A stretch of DNA of 64,000 bases from Stutzerimonas xanthomarina (GCF_003935375.1 NZ_RHQM01000009.1:1-64000); one strand, 5' to 3'; counted from the stretch's first letter, positions 17,033 through 26,698 are shown. The notes: generated by a model not told the origin, from the sequence alone. Program-made: numbers and translations.

Positions 17033-18155
17033 CGGCGGTGACCCAGGCGGGTTCGCAGCGATTGCGTCCAGCGCGCTTGGCTCGATAGAGCGCTTCGTCG
17101 GCACGTTGCAGCGCCGCGTCCAGATTATCTCCAGCATTCAGCAGGGTCAGGCCGATCGACAGGCTGAGATGTCCGGCTTCGATCTTGGCATCTTCCGGTT
17201 CGGCGTTGGCGAAGGCCTCTCGCAGGCGCTCGCAGCACGCGGTGAACTGCTCGGCGTCGGTATTGGGTAGCAGTAGCACGAATTCCTCGCCACCGTAGCG
17301 GGCCAATACATCGTCGTCGCGCAGACAGGAGCGCGCTACGTTGGCGAAGGCCTGCAGCACGCGGTCTCCGGTGGCATGGCCGTGGATATCATTGATGCGC
17401 TTGAAGTGATCCAGATCGATGAGCGCCAGCCCCGACTGATGCCCCTTGCGCAGGCGGTTCAGGTCGCCCTCGGCGATGCGCAGGAAGCGCCGGCGATTGT
17501 ATAGGCCCGTCAACTCGTCGGTGGAAGCCAGATCCTCCAGTTGACGCATCATTCCGCGCAGGGTGTCCTGATGTGCCTGCAACGCGAAACGCCGCTGGCG
17601 CATGCGCTGGCGCAAGCGATACACGTGGCCGGCGAACAGACACATCCAGATCAGCGTCACCAGCAGCACGCTGGCCTGCAGCAGGAACACATCGGTCTCG
17701 ATCGGCCGCTGCAGATAGTAATCCAGCGCAGCCATGCTGACGAAGCTGACGAAAGCCAGTGCGGCGTAGCGAATGAACACCTTCGGCGGCAGGAAGACGG
17801 CAAACATCAGCACCAGCAGATAGAGCACCAGTAGCGAACCGCGTGCACTGCCGAGGTTGAAGAGAAAAGAGGTCAGCCACAGCAGCCCCACCAGCACCTG
17901 CGGTTCAGTCAGGCTGGGGTCCTTGGAACGCAGGTTGATACCGCGATGAAACAGCCAGAAAAACAGCAACTGGCTGACCACAATCAATGCCGACTGCGCC
18001 ACGGCGCTGGCCACCGAGGCCTGGTAGAAGCCCCCCGCCACCGCCACCCAGGTCAGCACCAGGCCCAGACCGTAGGTCACGGAGGCCAGTGCGAATCGCC
18101 GCGTAACCAATTGCTGCAATGTACGCAGATCGGTCTCGTCACGCATCGCACTCAT
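17025..18155 (-). CDS. Membrane diguanylate cyclase (GGDEF), SadC-position homologue
   Basis: A 376-residue protein with six predicted N-terminal membrane segments (for example VTYGLGLVLTWVAVAGGFY, LLVLYLLVLMFAVFL, ASVLLVTLIWMCLFAGHVY) and a C-terminal GGDEF domain from about residue 205. The active site is intact (RYGGEEFVLLLP, near residue 285) and is preceded by an RDDD inhibitory-site motif at the right spacing, so it should make c-di-GMP and be product-inhibited. Its position between a ferredoxin reductase and fumA is that of P. aeruginosa sadC, but it is shorter than the ~487 residues I recall for SadC. ATG 18155 follows AAGGA. Confidence 0.85.
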   Translation of the reverse strand: MSAMRDETDLRTLQQLVTRRFALASVTYGLGLVLTWVAVAGGFYQASVASAVAQSALIVVSQLLFFWLFHRGINLRSKDPSLTEPQVLVGLLWLTSFLFNLGSARGSLLVLYLLVLMFAVFLPPKVFIRYAALAFVSFVSMAALDYYLQRPIETDVFLLQASVLLVTLIWMCLFAGHVYRLRQRMRQRRFALQAHQDTLRGMMRQLEDLASTDELTGLYNRRRFLRIAEGDLNRLRKGHQSGLALIDLDHFKRINDIHGHATGDRVLQAFANVARSCLRDDDVLARYGGEEFVLLLPNTDAEQFTACCERLREAFANAEPEDAKIEAGHLSLSIGLTLLNAGDNLDAALQRADEALYRAKRAGRNRCEPAWVTADA

Positions 18156-18268
18156 AGGGATCCTTCCCGCTGTGGCAATTTGCCGCACTCTACGCTTACC
18201 GAAAACAAAATCCTAGCCAGCATTCCCATCGCTCCTGGTCCATCCGTGTACCGCGCAGCCTGACGCGT

Positions 18269-18320
18269 TATACTGCGCCGCATTTTTTCGCGGCGCGTCG
18301 ACTGCCACCCCCGACGCGCC
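18269..18320 (+). promoter_or_regulatory. Candidate fumA promoter -10 and leader hairpin
   Basis: TATACT (18269-18274) is a good sigma-70 -10 element; a matching -35 is weak. Downstream, before the start codon, GGCGCGTCG (18292-18300) can pair perfectly with CGACGCGCC (18312-18320) around an 11-base loop. This would place a stable stem in the mRNA leader about 30 bases before the fumarase start. Confidence 0.45.
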
Positions 18321-18349
18321 TCTTATCGCCCCGTATGAGGACGCGCTGC

Positions 18350-19873
18350 ATGACCGTGATCAAGCAAGACGACCTGATTCAAAGCGTCGCTGACGCTTTG
18401 CAGTTCATTTCTTACTACCACCCCGTGGATTTCATCCAGGCGATGCACGAAGCCTACCTGCGTGAAGAATCCCCGGCTGCCCGCGACTCCATGGCGCAGA
18501 TCCTGATCAACTCGCGCATGTGCGCCACCGGTCATCGCCCGATCTGTCAGGACACCGGTATCGTCACCGTGTTCATCCGCGTCGGCATGGACGTGCGCTG
18601 GGACGGCGCGACCATGAGCCTGGACGACATGATCAACGAGGGTGTGCGCCGCGCCTACAACCTGCCGGAAAACGTCCTGCGTGCTTCGATCCTGGCCGAC
18701 CCGGCAGGTTCCCGCAAGAACACTAAGGACAATACGCCAGCTGTCATTCATTACTCCATCGTCCCAGGTGACAAAGTCGAGGTGGATGTGGCCGCCAAAG
18801 GCGGTGGCTCGGAAAACAAGTCGAAGATGGCCATGCTCAACCCTTCCGACTCGATCGTCGACTGGGTACTGAAGACCGTGCCGACCATGGGCGCCGGCTG
18901 GTGCCCGCCGGGCATGCTCGGCATCGGCATCGGTGGCACCGCCGAGAAAGCCGCGGTGATGGCCAAGGAAGTGCTGATGGAATCCATCGACATCCATGAG
19001 CTGAAAGCCCGTGGCCCGCAAAACCGCATCGAAGAGCTGCGTCTGGAGTTGTTCGAGAAGGTCAACCAGCTGGGTATCGGCGCTCAGGGCCTCGGCGGCC
19101 TGACCACCGTGCTCGACGTGAAGATCATGGATTACCCGACCCACGCCGCCTCGCTGCCGGTGTGCATGATCCCCAACTGCGCCGCCACCCGCCACGCCCA
19201 CTTCGTGCTCGACGGCTCCGGCCCGGCCGAGCTGACCCCGCCGCCGCTGGATGCCTACCCGGAGATCGTCTGGGAAGCCGGCCCGAGCGCGCGCCGCGTC
19301 AACCTCGACACCATCACCCCAGAAGAAGTGCAGAGCTGGAAGCCGGGCGAGACCGTCCTGCTCAACGGCAAGATGCTCACCGGCCGCGACGCCGCGCACA
19401 AGCGCATGGTCGACATGCTGAACAAAGGCGAAGAGCTGCCGGTCGACCTCAAGGGCCGCTTCATCTACTACGTCGGCCCCGTCGATCCGGTCGGTGACGA
19501 AGTGGTTGGCCCGGCTGGCCCGACCACCGCGACGCGCATGGACAAGTTCACCCGTCAGATTCTCGAGAGCACTGGTCTGCTGGGCATGATCGGCAAGTCC
19601 GAGCGTGGCCCGATCGCCATCGAAGCGATCAAGGACAACAAGGCCGTCTACCTGATGGCGGTTGGCGGCGCGGCTTACCTGGTCGCCCAGGCGATCAAGA
19701 AGTCCAAGGTGCTGGCCTTCGCCGAGCTGGGCATGGAAGCGATCTACGAGTTCGAAGTGAAGGACATGCCGGTCACCGTCGCCGTCGACACCAACGGCGA
19801 GTCGGTGCACATCACCGGCCCGGCGATCTGGCAGCAGAAGATCGCCGACAGCCTGGCGGTCGAGGTGCAATAA
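18350..19873 (+). CDS. fumA: Class I (4Fe-4S) fumarate hydratase
   Basis: Interconverts fumarate and malate in the TCA cycle using a [4Fe-4S] cluster. The 507-residue product contains the class I landmarks: ATGHRPICQDTGIVTVF with a cluster cysteine, a central MLGIGIGGTAEKAAVMAKE and SLPVCMIPNCAATRHAHF, and the C-terminal beta domain beginning KPGETVLLNGKMLTGRDAAH and including YYVGPVDPVG. I chose ATG 18350 (MTVIKQDDLIQ) with GAGGA upstream rather than the ATG five codons earlier. A strong bidirectional terminator follows. Confidence 0.95.
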   Translation: MTVIKQDDLIQSVADALQFISYYHPVDFIQAMHEAYLREESPAARDSMAQILINSRMCATGHRPICQDTGIVTVFIRVGMDVRWDGATMSLDDMINEGVRRAYNLPENVLRASILADPAGSRKNTKDNTPAVIHYSIVPGDKVEVDVAAKGGGSENKSKMAMLNPSDSIVDWVLKTVPTMGAGWCPPGMLGIGIGGTAEKAAVMAKEVLMESIDIHELKARGPQNRIEELRLELFEKVNQLGIGAQGLGGLTTVLDVKIMDYPTHAASLPVCMIPNCAATRHAHFVLDGSGPAELTPPPLDAYPEIVWEAGPSARRVNLDTITPEEVQSWKPGETVLLNGKMLTGRDAAHKRMVDMLNKGEELPVDLKGRFIYYVGPVDPVGDEVVGPAGPTTATRMDKFTRQILESTGLLGMIGKSERGPIAIEAIKDNKAVYLMAVGGAAYLVAQAIKKSKVLAFAELGMEAIYEFEVKDMPVTVAVDTNGESVHITGPAIWQQKIADSLAVEVQ

Positions 19874-19883
19874 GCGACACGCC

Positions 19884-19917
19884 AATAAAAAGCCCGGCTC
19901 GATGCCGGGCTTTTTAT
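19884..19917. terminator. Bidirectional terminator fumA / aer
   Basis: AAAAAGCCCGGC (19887-19898) pairs with GCCGGGCTTTTT (19904-19915) around TCGAT, with A- and T-tracts on the two sides. It can stop both fumA (plus) and the chemoreceptor gene (minus). Confidence 0.92.
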
Positions 19918-19927
19918 TGCCCGGCAA

Positions 19928-21493
19928 TCAGCGGTTGAAGCGTTCGACCAGTGCCCGCAGCCCGTGCGCTGCGCATTCCAGGTCGCGACCGCGCTGCATG
20001 GTCAGGTCGGCCTTGCTGACATTGCTGTCAGTCGTGACGGCAATACGGGTGACCTGACGAGCAATGTCTTCGGCCACATGCGCCTGCTCCTCGGCAGCGG
20101 CAGCCATCTGCTGGCTCATCCCGGCAATACGCCCGACCGCATCGCGAATGCCCTGCAACGCCTGCTGCGCCTCGACGACCTGGGCCAACCCCTGGGCCGC
20201 CTCCTTGTCACCCAGCTGTGCGATTGTCACGGCCTCATCCGCCTTGCTGGTGAGCGACTGGATGATGGCCTGGATCTGCTGCGTCGACTCCCGCGTCTTG
20301 CTCGCCAACGCACGCACCTCGTCGGCGACCACGGCAAAGCCCCTGCCCTGCTCGCCAGCACGTGCGGCCTCGATGGCAGCATTCAGCGCCAGCAGGTTGG
20401 TCTGGTCGGCGATGCTCTGGATCATGCCGGCAGCGGATACGATCTGCTGGGTTTCGCCAGCCAGCTCGTTGACCACGTTGCCGATGTTGGTGACGGTCGC
20501 CGCCAGCATTTCCATCGCCTCGCGGGAACTCGCTGCGACCCGATCACCGTCGTCTGCCAGCGCGTTCGCCGTCCTCGCCTCCTCTGCCGTGTGCTGCACG
20601 TGCCCGGCGACCTCACTGATCGATGCGGTCATCTGCGTCACCGCGGTGGCCGTCATGTCCGTCTCGCCGCGCTGCTGGCGCAGCTCGTTTTCGGTCTGGC
20701 TGGCCAGCGAATAGGTTTCCGCCGATGCACCGGCGACCTGCACGGCCAGATCGGACAGACGCGTCAACGCCGTACGCAATCGCGCGTCTTCACTGACCAG
20801 GGCCATCTCCAGCCGCGCCGCATTGCCATGCCGCCGGGTGTAGGTCAGGGCGACCACCGGATCGGTGAAGGCTTCGGGTACGCGCTGCAGGATGCTCAGC
20901 AACTGGCGTTCCGCAGCGAAGTGACAGCTGAGCCCGAGCACGAAGAACAGACCGAGCACGACGAGCGCTTCCACTGCCGGCGGCAGCCAGAAGATTCCAC
21001 CGGCCGCCAGCACCGCGGCGCCCATCGGCATCGCCAGTGCACGCGCCCAACCCTGCGCGCGCCGGCTCAACGAAACCGCCGGCCGACCGGTACGCAGGCG
21101 CTCGTACAGCGCCGTCGCCTGGGCGACCTGCTCGGCTGTCGGCTTGACCCGCACCGACTCGAAGCCGGTCAGCTTGCCATCGTCGAAAACAGGCGTGACG
21201 TAGGCGCTGACCCAGTAGAAATCGCCGTTCTTGCAGCGGTTCTTGACCACCCCCATCCAGCTTTTGCCGGCCTTCAAGTAGCGCCACATCACCTCGAACA
21301 CGGCCGGTGGCATGTCCGGGTGGCGGACCAGGTTGTGGTCGCTGCCGATCAGCTCGGCTCGTGAGTAGCCACTGATGGCGACGAATTCGTCGTTGCAATA
21401 AAGGATCTTGCCCTGGGTATCCGTCGCCGAAATCAGCCGCTGATGCGCCGGAAAGGTTCGTTCGGTGTTGCTTACCGGCCCGTTGTTTCTCAT
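19928..21493 (-). CDS. aer: Aer-type PAS chemoreceptor (aerotaxis/energy taxis)
   Basis: A 521-residue methyl-accepting protein without a periplasmic sensor. The N-terminus (about residues 1-130) is a PAS domain typical of Aer, with [20 protein letters not shown] and [21 protein letters not shown] hydrophobic hairpin ([35 protein letters not shown]) anchors it, and the C-terminal signalling domain has the invariant hairpin tip [20 protein letters not shown]. Aer senses redox/oxygen via FAD in the PAS domain and signals to CheA-CheW; the FAD binding is inferred from the family. The length equals the P. aeruginosa Aer I recall. Confidence 0.88.
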   Translation of the reverse strand: MRNNGPVSNTERTFPAHQRLISATDTQGKILYCNDEFVAISGYSRAELIGSDHNLVRHPDMPPAVFEVMWRYLKAGKSWMGVVKNRCKNGDFYWVSAYVTPVFDDGKLTGFESVRVKPTAEQVAQATALYERLRTGRPAVSLSRRAQGWARALAMPMGAAVLAAGGIFWLPPAVEALVVLGLFFVLGLSCHFAAERQLLSILQRVPEAFTDPVVALTYTRRHGNAARLEMALVSEDARLRTALTRLSDLAVQVAGASAETYSLASQTENELRQQRGETDMTATAVTQMTASISEVAGHVQHTAEEARTANALADDGDRVAASSREAMEMLAATVTNIGNVVNELAGETQQIVSAAGMIQSIADQTNLLALNAAIEAARAGEQGRGFAVVADEVRALASKTRESTQQIQAIIQSLTSKADEAVTIAQLGDKEAAQGLAQVVEAQQALQGIRDAVGRIAGMSQQMAAAAEEQAHVAEDIARQVTRIAVTTDSNVSKADLTMQRGRDLECAAHGLRALVERFNR

Positions 21494-21648
21494 CGCCTGA
21501 ACTCTCTGCCAGCGACCTGCTGAAAAAAGCGACTCATCGGTCCCGACGAATCAATCTGTTACAAGAGTCGGACGGCGCAAAGCGAACTTGAGCGGGGACG
21601 GTAAGTATTTGCCGAACGGCATCGCCAGGAGTGCCGCTAGTGAGCGGA

Positions 21649-21870
21649 CTAGCGACCGGCGTTCTGTTCTTCGATGTACAGCGCTTCGACTTTCGCCCTG
21701 GCCCAGGGCGTCTTGCGCAGGAATTTCAGGCTGGACTTGATGCTCGGCTCATTGCTGAAACAGCGGACATCGACGCGCTCGGCAAGGCCGTCCCAGCCGA
21801 AGCGAGCATGCAGCTGGACCAGGATGGCCTCCAGCGTCACGCCATGAAGGTGGTCTTTTGCTTGAGTCAT
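21649..21870 (-). CDS. VF530-family DNA-binding-like protein
   Basis: A 73-residue protein of the VF530 (DUF2132) family: [20 protein letters not shown], then [20 protein letters not shown] and [10 protein letters not shown]. The family is a small helical fold with a putative DNA-binding surface. ATG 21870 has only a weak upstream site. It lies about 90 bases beyond the DJ-1 gene, with a terminator between, so it is probably its own unit. Confidence 0.85.
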   Translation of the reverse strand: MTQAKDHLHGVTLEAILVQLHARFGWDGLAERVDVRCFSNEPSIKSSLKFLRKTPWARAKVEALYIEEQNAGR

Positions 21871-21906
21871 GGGGCACTCACGAACACGAGGGCATAGCCT
21901 CACGGA

Positions 21907-21941
21907 TGAAAAAACCCGCCGCGCGGTATGCGGGGCGGGCT
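21907..21941 (-). terminator. Rho-independent terminator of the DJ-1/PfpI gene
   Basis: On the minus strand CCCGCC pairs with GGCGGG around a GC-rich loop and is followed by TTTTTTC. It starts about 20 bases after the stop codon of the gene ending at 21960. Confidence 0.85.
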
Positions 21942-21959
21942 TGGGTGACGGTCTGCATC

Positions 21960-22541
21960 TTACAGGCTGATGCGAGTTCCGAGCACCTCGAGGAATGCCG
22001 CCAGCCACGCCGGATGGGCGGGCCATGCCGGAGCGCTGACCAGGTTGCCATCGGTATGCGCCTGATCCACGGCAATGTCCACGTACTCGCCACCGGCCAG
22101 CTTCACCTCGGGTGCACAGGCGGGATAGGCACTGCAGACACGCCCCTTGAGCACGCCCGCGGCGGCCAGCAGCTGGGCGCCGTGACAAACGGCGGCGATC
22201 GGCTTCCTGGCCTCATCGAACGCACGCACCAGCGCCAGCACCTGCTCGTTCAGGCGCAGATATTCCGGCGCCCGGCCACCGGGAATGACCAGGGCATCGT
22301 AGTCTTCGGCCCGCACGTCGGCGAAGTCGAAGTTCAGCGCAAAGTTGTGCCCCGGCTTCTCGCTATAGGTCTGGTCGCCCTCGAAGTCATGAATCGCGGT
22401 GCGCACGCTGTCGCCGGCCTTCTTGTCCGGACACACGGCATGCACGCGATGGCCAACCATCTGCAGGGCCTGGAAAGGCACCATGGTTTCGTAGTCTTCA
22501 GCGTAATCACCCACCAGCATCAAAATGTTCTTCGCCGCCAT
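21960..22541 (-). CDS. DJ-1/PfpI family protein (glyoxalase III/protease-like)
   Basis: A 193-residue class I glutamine-amidotransferase-like protein. [34 protein letters not shown] and the nucleophile elbow [15 protein letters not shown] (catalytic Cys followed by His) are diagnostic. The family includes PfpI, YhbO and DJ-1 proteins proposed to handle aldehyde damage. ATG 22541 is preceded by GAGGA. Upstream lies the phospholipase-D-like gene; 52 bases separate them, so cotranscription is possible. Substrate unknown. Confidence 0.88.
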   Translation of the reverse strand: MAAKNILMLVGDYAEDYETMVPFQALQMVGHRVHAVCPDKKAGDSVRTAIHDFEGDQTYSEKPGHNFALNFDFADVRAEDYDALVIPGGRAPEYLRLNEQVLALVRAFDEARKPIAAVCHGAQLLAAAGVLKGRVCSAYPACAPEVKLAGGEYVDIAVDQAHTDGNLVSAPAWPAHPAWLAAFLEVLGTRISL

Positions 22542-22593
22542 TGGATCGTCCTCTTCGCGCGGGTTTGGAGCATTGCTCCGTGACGCGGCGGCT

Positions 22594-23751
22594 TCAGCCA
22601 CCGCGGTTGAAGATGTTTACCAGCAGCCGGTCCAGCCAGCCCCACATGCGCTGGTAGAGGCGCAGGTGCAGCGGTCTGGCGTACCAGCTTTTAATGTCGA
22701 TTTCGATACTGTCCTGAAAATCGCGCTCGAAGCATGCCTGCACCTGGGCACTCAACGCAGCGTCGATGGCCTCGAGATTGGCTTCCAGATTCCAGCGCAG
22801 GTTCCAGTGATCGAAGTTGCAAGAGCCGACGCTGACCCAGTCGTCAACCAGCACCATTTTCAGGTGGGAAAAGTGTGGCTGATATTCATGGATTCGCACG
22901 CCGGCACGCAGCAGCCGTGGATAGAAACGCTGCCCAGCGTAGCGCACCGGCGGGTGATCGGTATTGCGACTGGTCAGCAGCAGGCGCACGTCCACCCCGC
23001 GGCGCGCCGCCCGGATCAGTGCCCGGCGCACCTTGCCGGTAGGCAGGAAATACGGTGTCGCCAGCCAGATGCGCGTCTGCGCGCGTCGCAGGTTGCGCAA
23101 CAGGCTGTGCAGTATGTCCCGGTGCTGACGCGCCGCCGCATAGGCGACGCGCCCTAGCCCCGAGCCACTGGGCAGCACTGGAATGCGCGGCGCACCGCTG
23201 GGCAGGGGCAGCTGCCAGATGCGCCGCTTCAGGCAATGCACCCACTGGGTGTCGAACAGGTCCTGCCAGTCCTGCAGCAGCGGGCCGGTCATCTCGACCA
23301 TCACCTCATGCCAATGCACGTCGGGCTCATCAGGACGCCAGAATTCATCGGTAACACCGGTGCCGCCGACGTAACCGATGCAGCCGTCGACCAGCAGCAG
23401 CTTGCGATGGTCACGATGCAGATTGCGCAGCCTCAGGCGGAGCGAAAGCGGGTTATAGAGACGCAGCTCGACGCCGGCGGCGGTCATCCGATCACGATTG
23501 GCCTGGCTCATCTTCAGGCAGCCGAAACCATCGAACAGGCAGCGCACCCGAACGCCGCGTGCCGCCGCACGCAGCAGCGGCTCCAGCAGGCGGTCGAGAC
23601 AAGCGCCGTCCTCCACCAGATAGAGTTCGAGATCGACCCGGCGCTCGGCGCGCTCGATGGCATCGAGCATGGGCGGAAAGAACCCCGGCCCGTCTATCAG
23701 CAGGCGGAACTGATTGTCGCTGCGCCAGGGGAACACCGCTCCAGCCAGCAT
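22594..23751 (-). CDS. Phospholipase D-family protein, cardiolipin synthase-like
   Basis: About 385 residues with two HKD catalytic motifs: [12 protein letters not shown] (about residue 113-125) and [13 protein letters not shown] (about 290-302), each with downstream Gly/Ser and Asn-Phe-Asp as in ClsB-type cardiolipin synthases. [19 protein letters not shown] at the N-terminus and [17 protein letters not shown] also fit. There is no N-terminal membrane anchor, as in ClsB/YbhO. I chose ATG 23751 ([11 protein letters not shown]); an open frame runs further upstream but has no supporting site. It lies in a lipid-metabolism neighbourhood. Whether it makes cardiolipin or hydrolyses phospholipid cannot be told from sequence. 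Confidence 0.85.
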   Translation of the reverse strand: MLAGAVFPWRSDNQFRLLIDGPGFFPPMLDAIERAERRVDLELYLVEDGACLDRLLEPLLRAAARGVRVRCLFDGFGCLKMSQANRDRMTAAGVELRLYNPLSLRLRLRNLHRDHRKLLLVDGCIGYVGGTGVTDEFWRPDEPDVHWHEVMVEMTGPLLQDWQDLFDTQWVHCLKRRIWQLPLPSGAPRIPVLPSGSGLGRVAYAAARQHRDILHSLLRNLRRAQTRIWLATPYFLPTGKVRRALIRAARRGVDVRLLLTSRNTDHPPVRYAGQRFYPRLLRAGVRIHEYQPHFSHLKMVLVDDWVSVGSCNFDHWNLRWNLEANLEAIDAALSAQVQACFERDFQDSIEIDIKSWYARPLHLRLYQRMWGWLDRLLVNIFNRGG

Positions 23752-24048
23752 CACAGGGCGGCACCCCGCGTAGAGCCAGATGACGTCAGGCACAGCGACG
23801 AAGCGGATGAGCAACGAAATGACATGAAATCCCTTTTTCCGGACGGCATCCAAGGGCTGCGGCCTCGATACCGCCCCTCTGCACTGGCGGTGCTGAACGA
23901 GCAGTTGGCTAGCTTACCCAGGCGTTCGAGCAAGGCAAGGCAGCAGGTCAGACCGCCGCAGCGGAAGTGCCGCCGTGAAATACGATCCTCTATAGGCCCG
24001 ACTCGCCTGGGCAGAGTTCCCAGCTGTTCGCCGGCGCGCACCCTGCCT
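23752..24048. other. Intergenic, no gene seen
   Basis: About 300 bases between two minus-strand genes. Short frames here lack ribosome-binding sites and recognisable sequence. It presumably holds the promoter for the phospholipase-D-like gene, but no convincing element was found. Confidence 0.4.
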
Positions 24049-24951
24049 TCAACTGCCTACCGAAGATTCGAGCCCGAGCGCGGCAAGCGCCTGTTCCAGA
24101 CGGCGCGCCTGGGCATCGCGCACCAAGCCCAGCACTGCGCGATCACGCCGCCACAATGCGCCCCGGAGCCCCTGCGAATCCCCCAGCGCCCTGTCCACCT
24201 CAGGTTGCAGCGCAGCGAACTGCTCGAGCAACGCGGCCAGCAGCAGATGAGTGGCAGGCTCATGGGCTGGCCGCCGCGCAACCTCTGCCGCAGCCGCAAG
24301 AACGCCGAGCAGACGCAGTGCCAGTGCGCGCGGCCACTGCTCAAGCAGCGCCACACCGTAGAGCCAGGCGGTCAGCGCCGCCAGCACATGAAGATCTTCG
24401 TGGCTGCGAAACGGTTTGACGTACTCGCTCCAGCCGTCACCAGGCAAGCGTCTCCCAACAGCCTGCTCGAGGCTCAGTCTGCCATGCGCGATATCCGGCA
24501 CGATCGGCAGATCCGGCCCGGCCACCAATGACACGCCGGCACCGGACGGCTCCACGACGAACAGTCCGAGGCGAGGCGACTCGCCGGCGCCCTCCTCCCG
24601 GGCTGAAACCAGCAGCCATTGCGCCGCGTCGCCCGCCGTCACGAAATCCTTGCTGCCAGTGAGCTGGCCGCTCTCGCAACGCGTCGCCATGTCGGCCGGC
24701 CGCAACTTGCGCCGCTCCGTCGTGCATAGCGCGCCAAGCCCGGGCGGCGCATCCGGCCAGAGCGCCCGCAGGGCTGCCTGGTATCCCGCGAGAAAGGCCA
24801 GCCCCGGCGTGGTCGCCAGCCGGCCGCCGTAAACCGCCTGACTGAACGAGTCCGTACTCGGAGCACCGTCGCACACGGCCCGATACCAGTCGCGCAGCCC
24901 GGAGGGCTCGGCCACTGGCTGCAGCGGCCCGATCAATCGTTTCCAGGGCAT
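24049..24951 (-). CDS. Acyl-CoA dehydrogenase-like protein, reduced
   Basis: A 300-residue protein whose middle third looks like an acyl-CoA dehydrogenase beta domain (CTTERRKLRPADMATRCES, then LTGSKDFVTAGDAAQWLLVSA) followed by a helical domain. It is shorter than the ~380 residues of true dehydrogenases, and the usual TEPxxGSD flavin-contact motif and a clear catalytic Glu are not evident, so it may not be a normal dehydrogenase. ATG 24951 (MPWKRLIGPLQ) has GGAG six bases upstream. It is divergent from olsB and shares its upstream region. Confidence 0.7.
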   Translation of the reverse strand: MPWKRLIGPLQPVAEPSGLRDWYRAVCDGAPSTDSFSQAVYGGRLATTPGLAFLAGYQAALRALWPDAPPGLGALCTTERRKLRPADMATRCESGQLTGSKDFVTAGDAAQWLLVSAREEGAGESPRLGLFVVEPSGAGVSLVAGPDLPIVPDIAHGRLSLEQAVGRRLPGDGWSEYVKPFRSHEDLHVLAALTAWLYGVALLEQWPRALALRLLGVLAAAAEVARRPAHEPATHLLLAALLEQFAALQPEVDRALGDSQGLRGALWRRDRAVLGLVRDAQARRLEQALAALGLESSVGS

Positions 24952-24994
24952 CTTCATCTCCAAAGGTTCTGCCATTACCGGCCACAGGCTCGCG

Positions 24995-25023
24995 CCGTCA
25001 TCCAACCATCATCCGAACGTCAC
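24995..25023 (+). promoter_or_regulatory. Pho-box-like triple repeat upstream of olsBA
   Basis: Three 7-mers with 4-base spacers, CCGTCAT (24995-25001), CCATCAT (25006-25012) and ACGTCAC (25017-25023), reproduce the 11-base period of PhoB boxes (consensus CTGTCAT). Matches to the consensus fall from 6/7 to 5/7 and 4/7. It lies about 120 bases before olsB, in the right orientation. PhoB control of ornithine-lipid genes under phosphate limitation is known in P. aeruginosa. Confidence 0.55.
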
Positions 25024-25143
25024 AGTGGCGACACGCCCTGCTCCTAGCCTGATCACGCCAAACCAGCGAGCCCAACGATAACAACCAGACGCTCGCGTTG
25101 CATCGCCAACCCGCCACTACCCCGGCGGACAAGGAGACAGAGC

Positions 25144-25890
25144 ATGAATGCCATCGTCGATCCACGCAGCACGCGTCAACTTCGAGCCGAACGCCTGGAA
25201 GGCGAACGGGCCCTCCGCGAAGCCCAGGCCCTGCGTTATCGGGTGTTCAGCAGCGAGTTCGATGCCCAGCTCAATGGTGCCGAGTTCGGGCTGGACATGG
25301 ATGACTTCGATATCCACTGTCGGCATATCGGCGTGCGCGATCTCGCGACCGGTGAACTGGTCGCCACCACACGTCTGCTCGACCACCTCACCGCCAAGCA
25401 GCTCGGGCGCTTCTACAGCGAGGGAGAATTTGCCCTGTATGGCCTGGCGGACCTCAACGAACCGGTGCTGGAGATCGGCCGTACCTGCGTGGCGCCGGCC
25501 TATCGCAATGGTGCGACCATTGCGGTGCTGTGGAGCGAACTGGCCGAGGTGCTCAACCAGGGTGGCTATCGCTACCTTATGGGGTGCGCGAGCATCCCGA
25601 TGCGCGACGGTGGCATCCAGGCCCGAGCGATCATGCAACGACTGCGCGACAGCCACCTGAGCACTGAACTGCTGCACGCCGAGCCGCGAACACCACTTCC
25701 CGAACTGGAACTGCCGGACAACGTCACTGCCCAGCTGCCGCCGCTGCTCAAGGCCTATATGCGCCTCGGCGCGAAGATCTGTGGTGAACCCTGCTGGGAC
25801 CCGGATTTTCAGGTTGCCGACATCTTCATCCTGCTCAAGCGCGAGGAGCTGTGCCCGCGCTACGCTCGCCACTTCAAGGCGGCGGTATAA
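25144..25890 (+). CDS. olsB: L-ornithine N-alpha-acyltransferase (OlsB)
   Basis: OlsB transfers a 3-hydroxyacyl chain from acyl-ACP to ornithine, forming lyso-ornithine lipid. The 248-residue GNAT-fold protein has the family opening [40 protein letters not shown] and [15 protein letters not shown], typical of the OlsB/hemolysin-like group. AAGGAGACAGAGC precedes ATG 25144. The next gene begins immediately after its stop (TAA-ATG), an olsB-olsA operon as in P. aeruginosa. A Pho-box-like repeat lies upstream. Confidence 0.92.
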   Translation: MNAIVDPRSTRQLRAERLEGERALREAQALRYRVFSSEFDAQLNGAEFGLDMDDFDIHCRHIGVRDLATGELVATTRLLDHLTAKQLGRFYSEGEFALYGLADLNEPVLEIGRTCVAPAYRNGATIAVLWSELAEVLNQGGYRYLMGCASIPMRDGGIQARAIMQRLRDSHLSTELLHAEPRTPLPELELPDNVTAQLPPLLKAYMRLGAKICGEPCWDPDFQVADIFILLKREELCPRYARHFKAAV

Positions 25891-26664
25891 ATGACGCGGT
25901 TGCGCCTGTACTGGCGTCTGCTGCGGGTTGCCGCGGTGATCCTGCTGGGGTTGCTGTTGGCGGCCGCACTGGGTCTCGGCGACCACCTCGCGCTACGCAC
26001 ATCGCTGCAACGCAGGCAACAGCTGACCCGCTGGTTCATGGTTCGCCTGGCCGCCGCGCTGCCCTATCGTGTACGCATCATCGGTCAGCTACCAGCTCAG
26101 CCGATGCTGTGGGTCGCCAACCATGTTTCCTGGTGCGATATCCCGCTGCTGGGCATGCTGCGGCCGCTGTCGTTCCTGGCCAAGGCCGAAGTCGCACGCT
26201 GGCCCGTGCTTGGCTGGCTGGCACGCCAGGCTGGCACGCTGTTCATCCGCCGCGGCGCCGGCGATGCCGCGCAGATAAACCAGCAACTGGCCAGCCACCT
26301 CATCCAGGGCCGCCACCTGCTTATCTTCCCGGAAGGCACCTCTACCGACGGCAGCAGCGTGCGCACCTTCCACCCCCGACTGTTCGCCTGTGCGATAGAA
26401 GCCGGCTGCGCCGTTCAACCCGTGGCGATCAGCTATACGCGCAACGGCAAGCCCGACACCTTGGCCCCCTTCATTGGCGACGACGAGCTGCCCGCGCATT
26501 TGCGCAGGCTGTTGGTCAGCGACCTGGCAGAAGTAGAAATCCATCTGTTGGCGCCAATACCCGTTGCCTCACTCAGTCGCAGGGCGCTCGCCGAGCAAGC
26601 ACAGCGGGCCATCGAGCGCGCACTGTCTGGGGAGGCGCAGGAGGCCGCGCACGAGGCCGCATAG
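25891..26664 (+). CDS. olsA: Lyso-ornithine lipid O-acyltransferase (OlsA)
   Basis: OlsA acylates lyso-ornithine lipid to the final phosphorus-free ornithine lipid at the inner membrane. The 257-residue protein has an N-terminal membrane segment (LLRVAAVILLGLLLAAALGL) and the PlsC-type motifs NHVSWCDIP (HX4D, residues about 73-81) and FPEGTSTDG (acyl-acceptor site). Its ATG follows the olsB TAA directly, which implies translational coupling. Some OlsA enzymes also accept lysophosphatidic acid, so dual activity is possible. Confidence 0.92.
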   Translation: MTRLRLYWRLLRVAAVILLGLLLAAALGLGDHLALRTSLQRRQQLTRWFMVRLAAALPYRVRIIGQLPAQPMLWVANHVSWCDIPLLGMLRPLSFLAKAEVARWPVLGWLARQAGTLFIRRGAGDAAQINQQLASHLIQGRHLLIFPEGTSTDGSSVRTFHPRLFACAIEAGCAVQPVAISYTRNGKPDTLAPFIGDDELPAHLRRLLVSDLAEVEIHLLAPIPVASLSRRALAEQAQRAIERALSGEAQEAAHEAA

Positions 26665-26698
26665 CGACCTCCTGTCGAGGCTGCGCTAAGCTTCGCCC

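Noticed and set aside
18323..19927. Minus-strand open frame opposite fumA
   Set aside because: Mirror of fumarase codons; no start site or family features.
23752..23853. Longer N-terminus for the phospholipase-D-like protein
   Set aside because: The open frame lacks a ribosome-binding site and the extra residues do not resemble family members.
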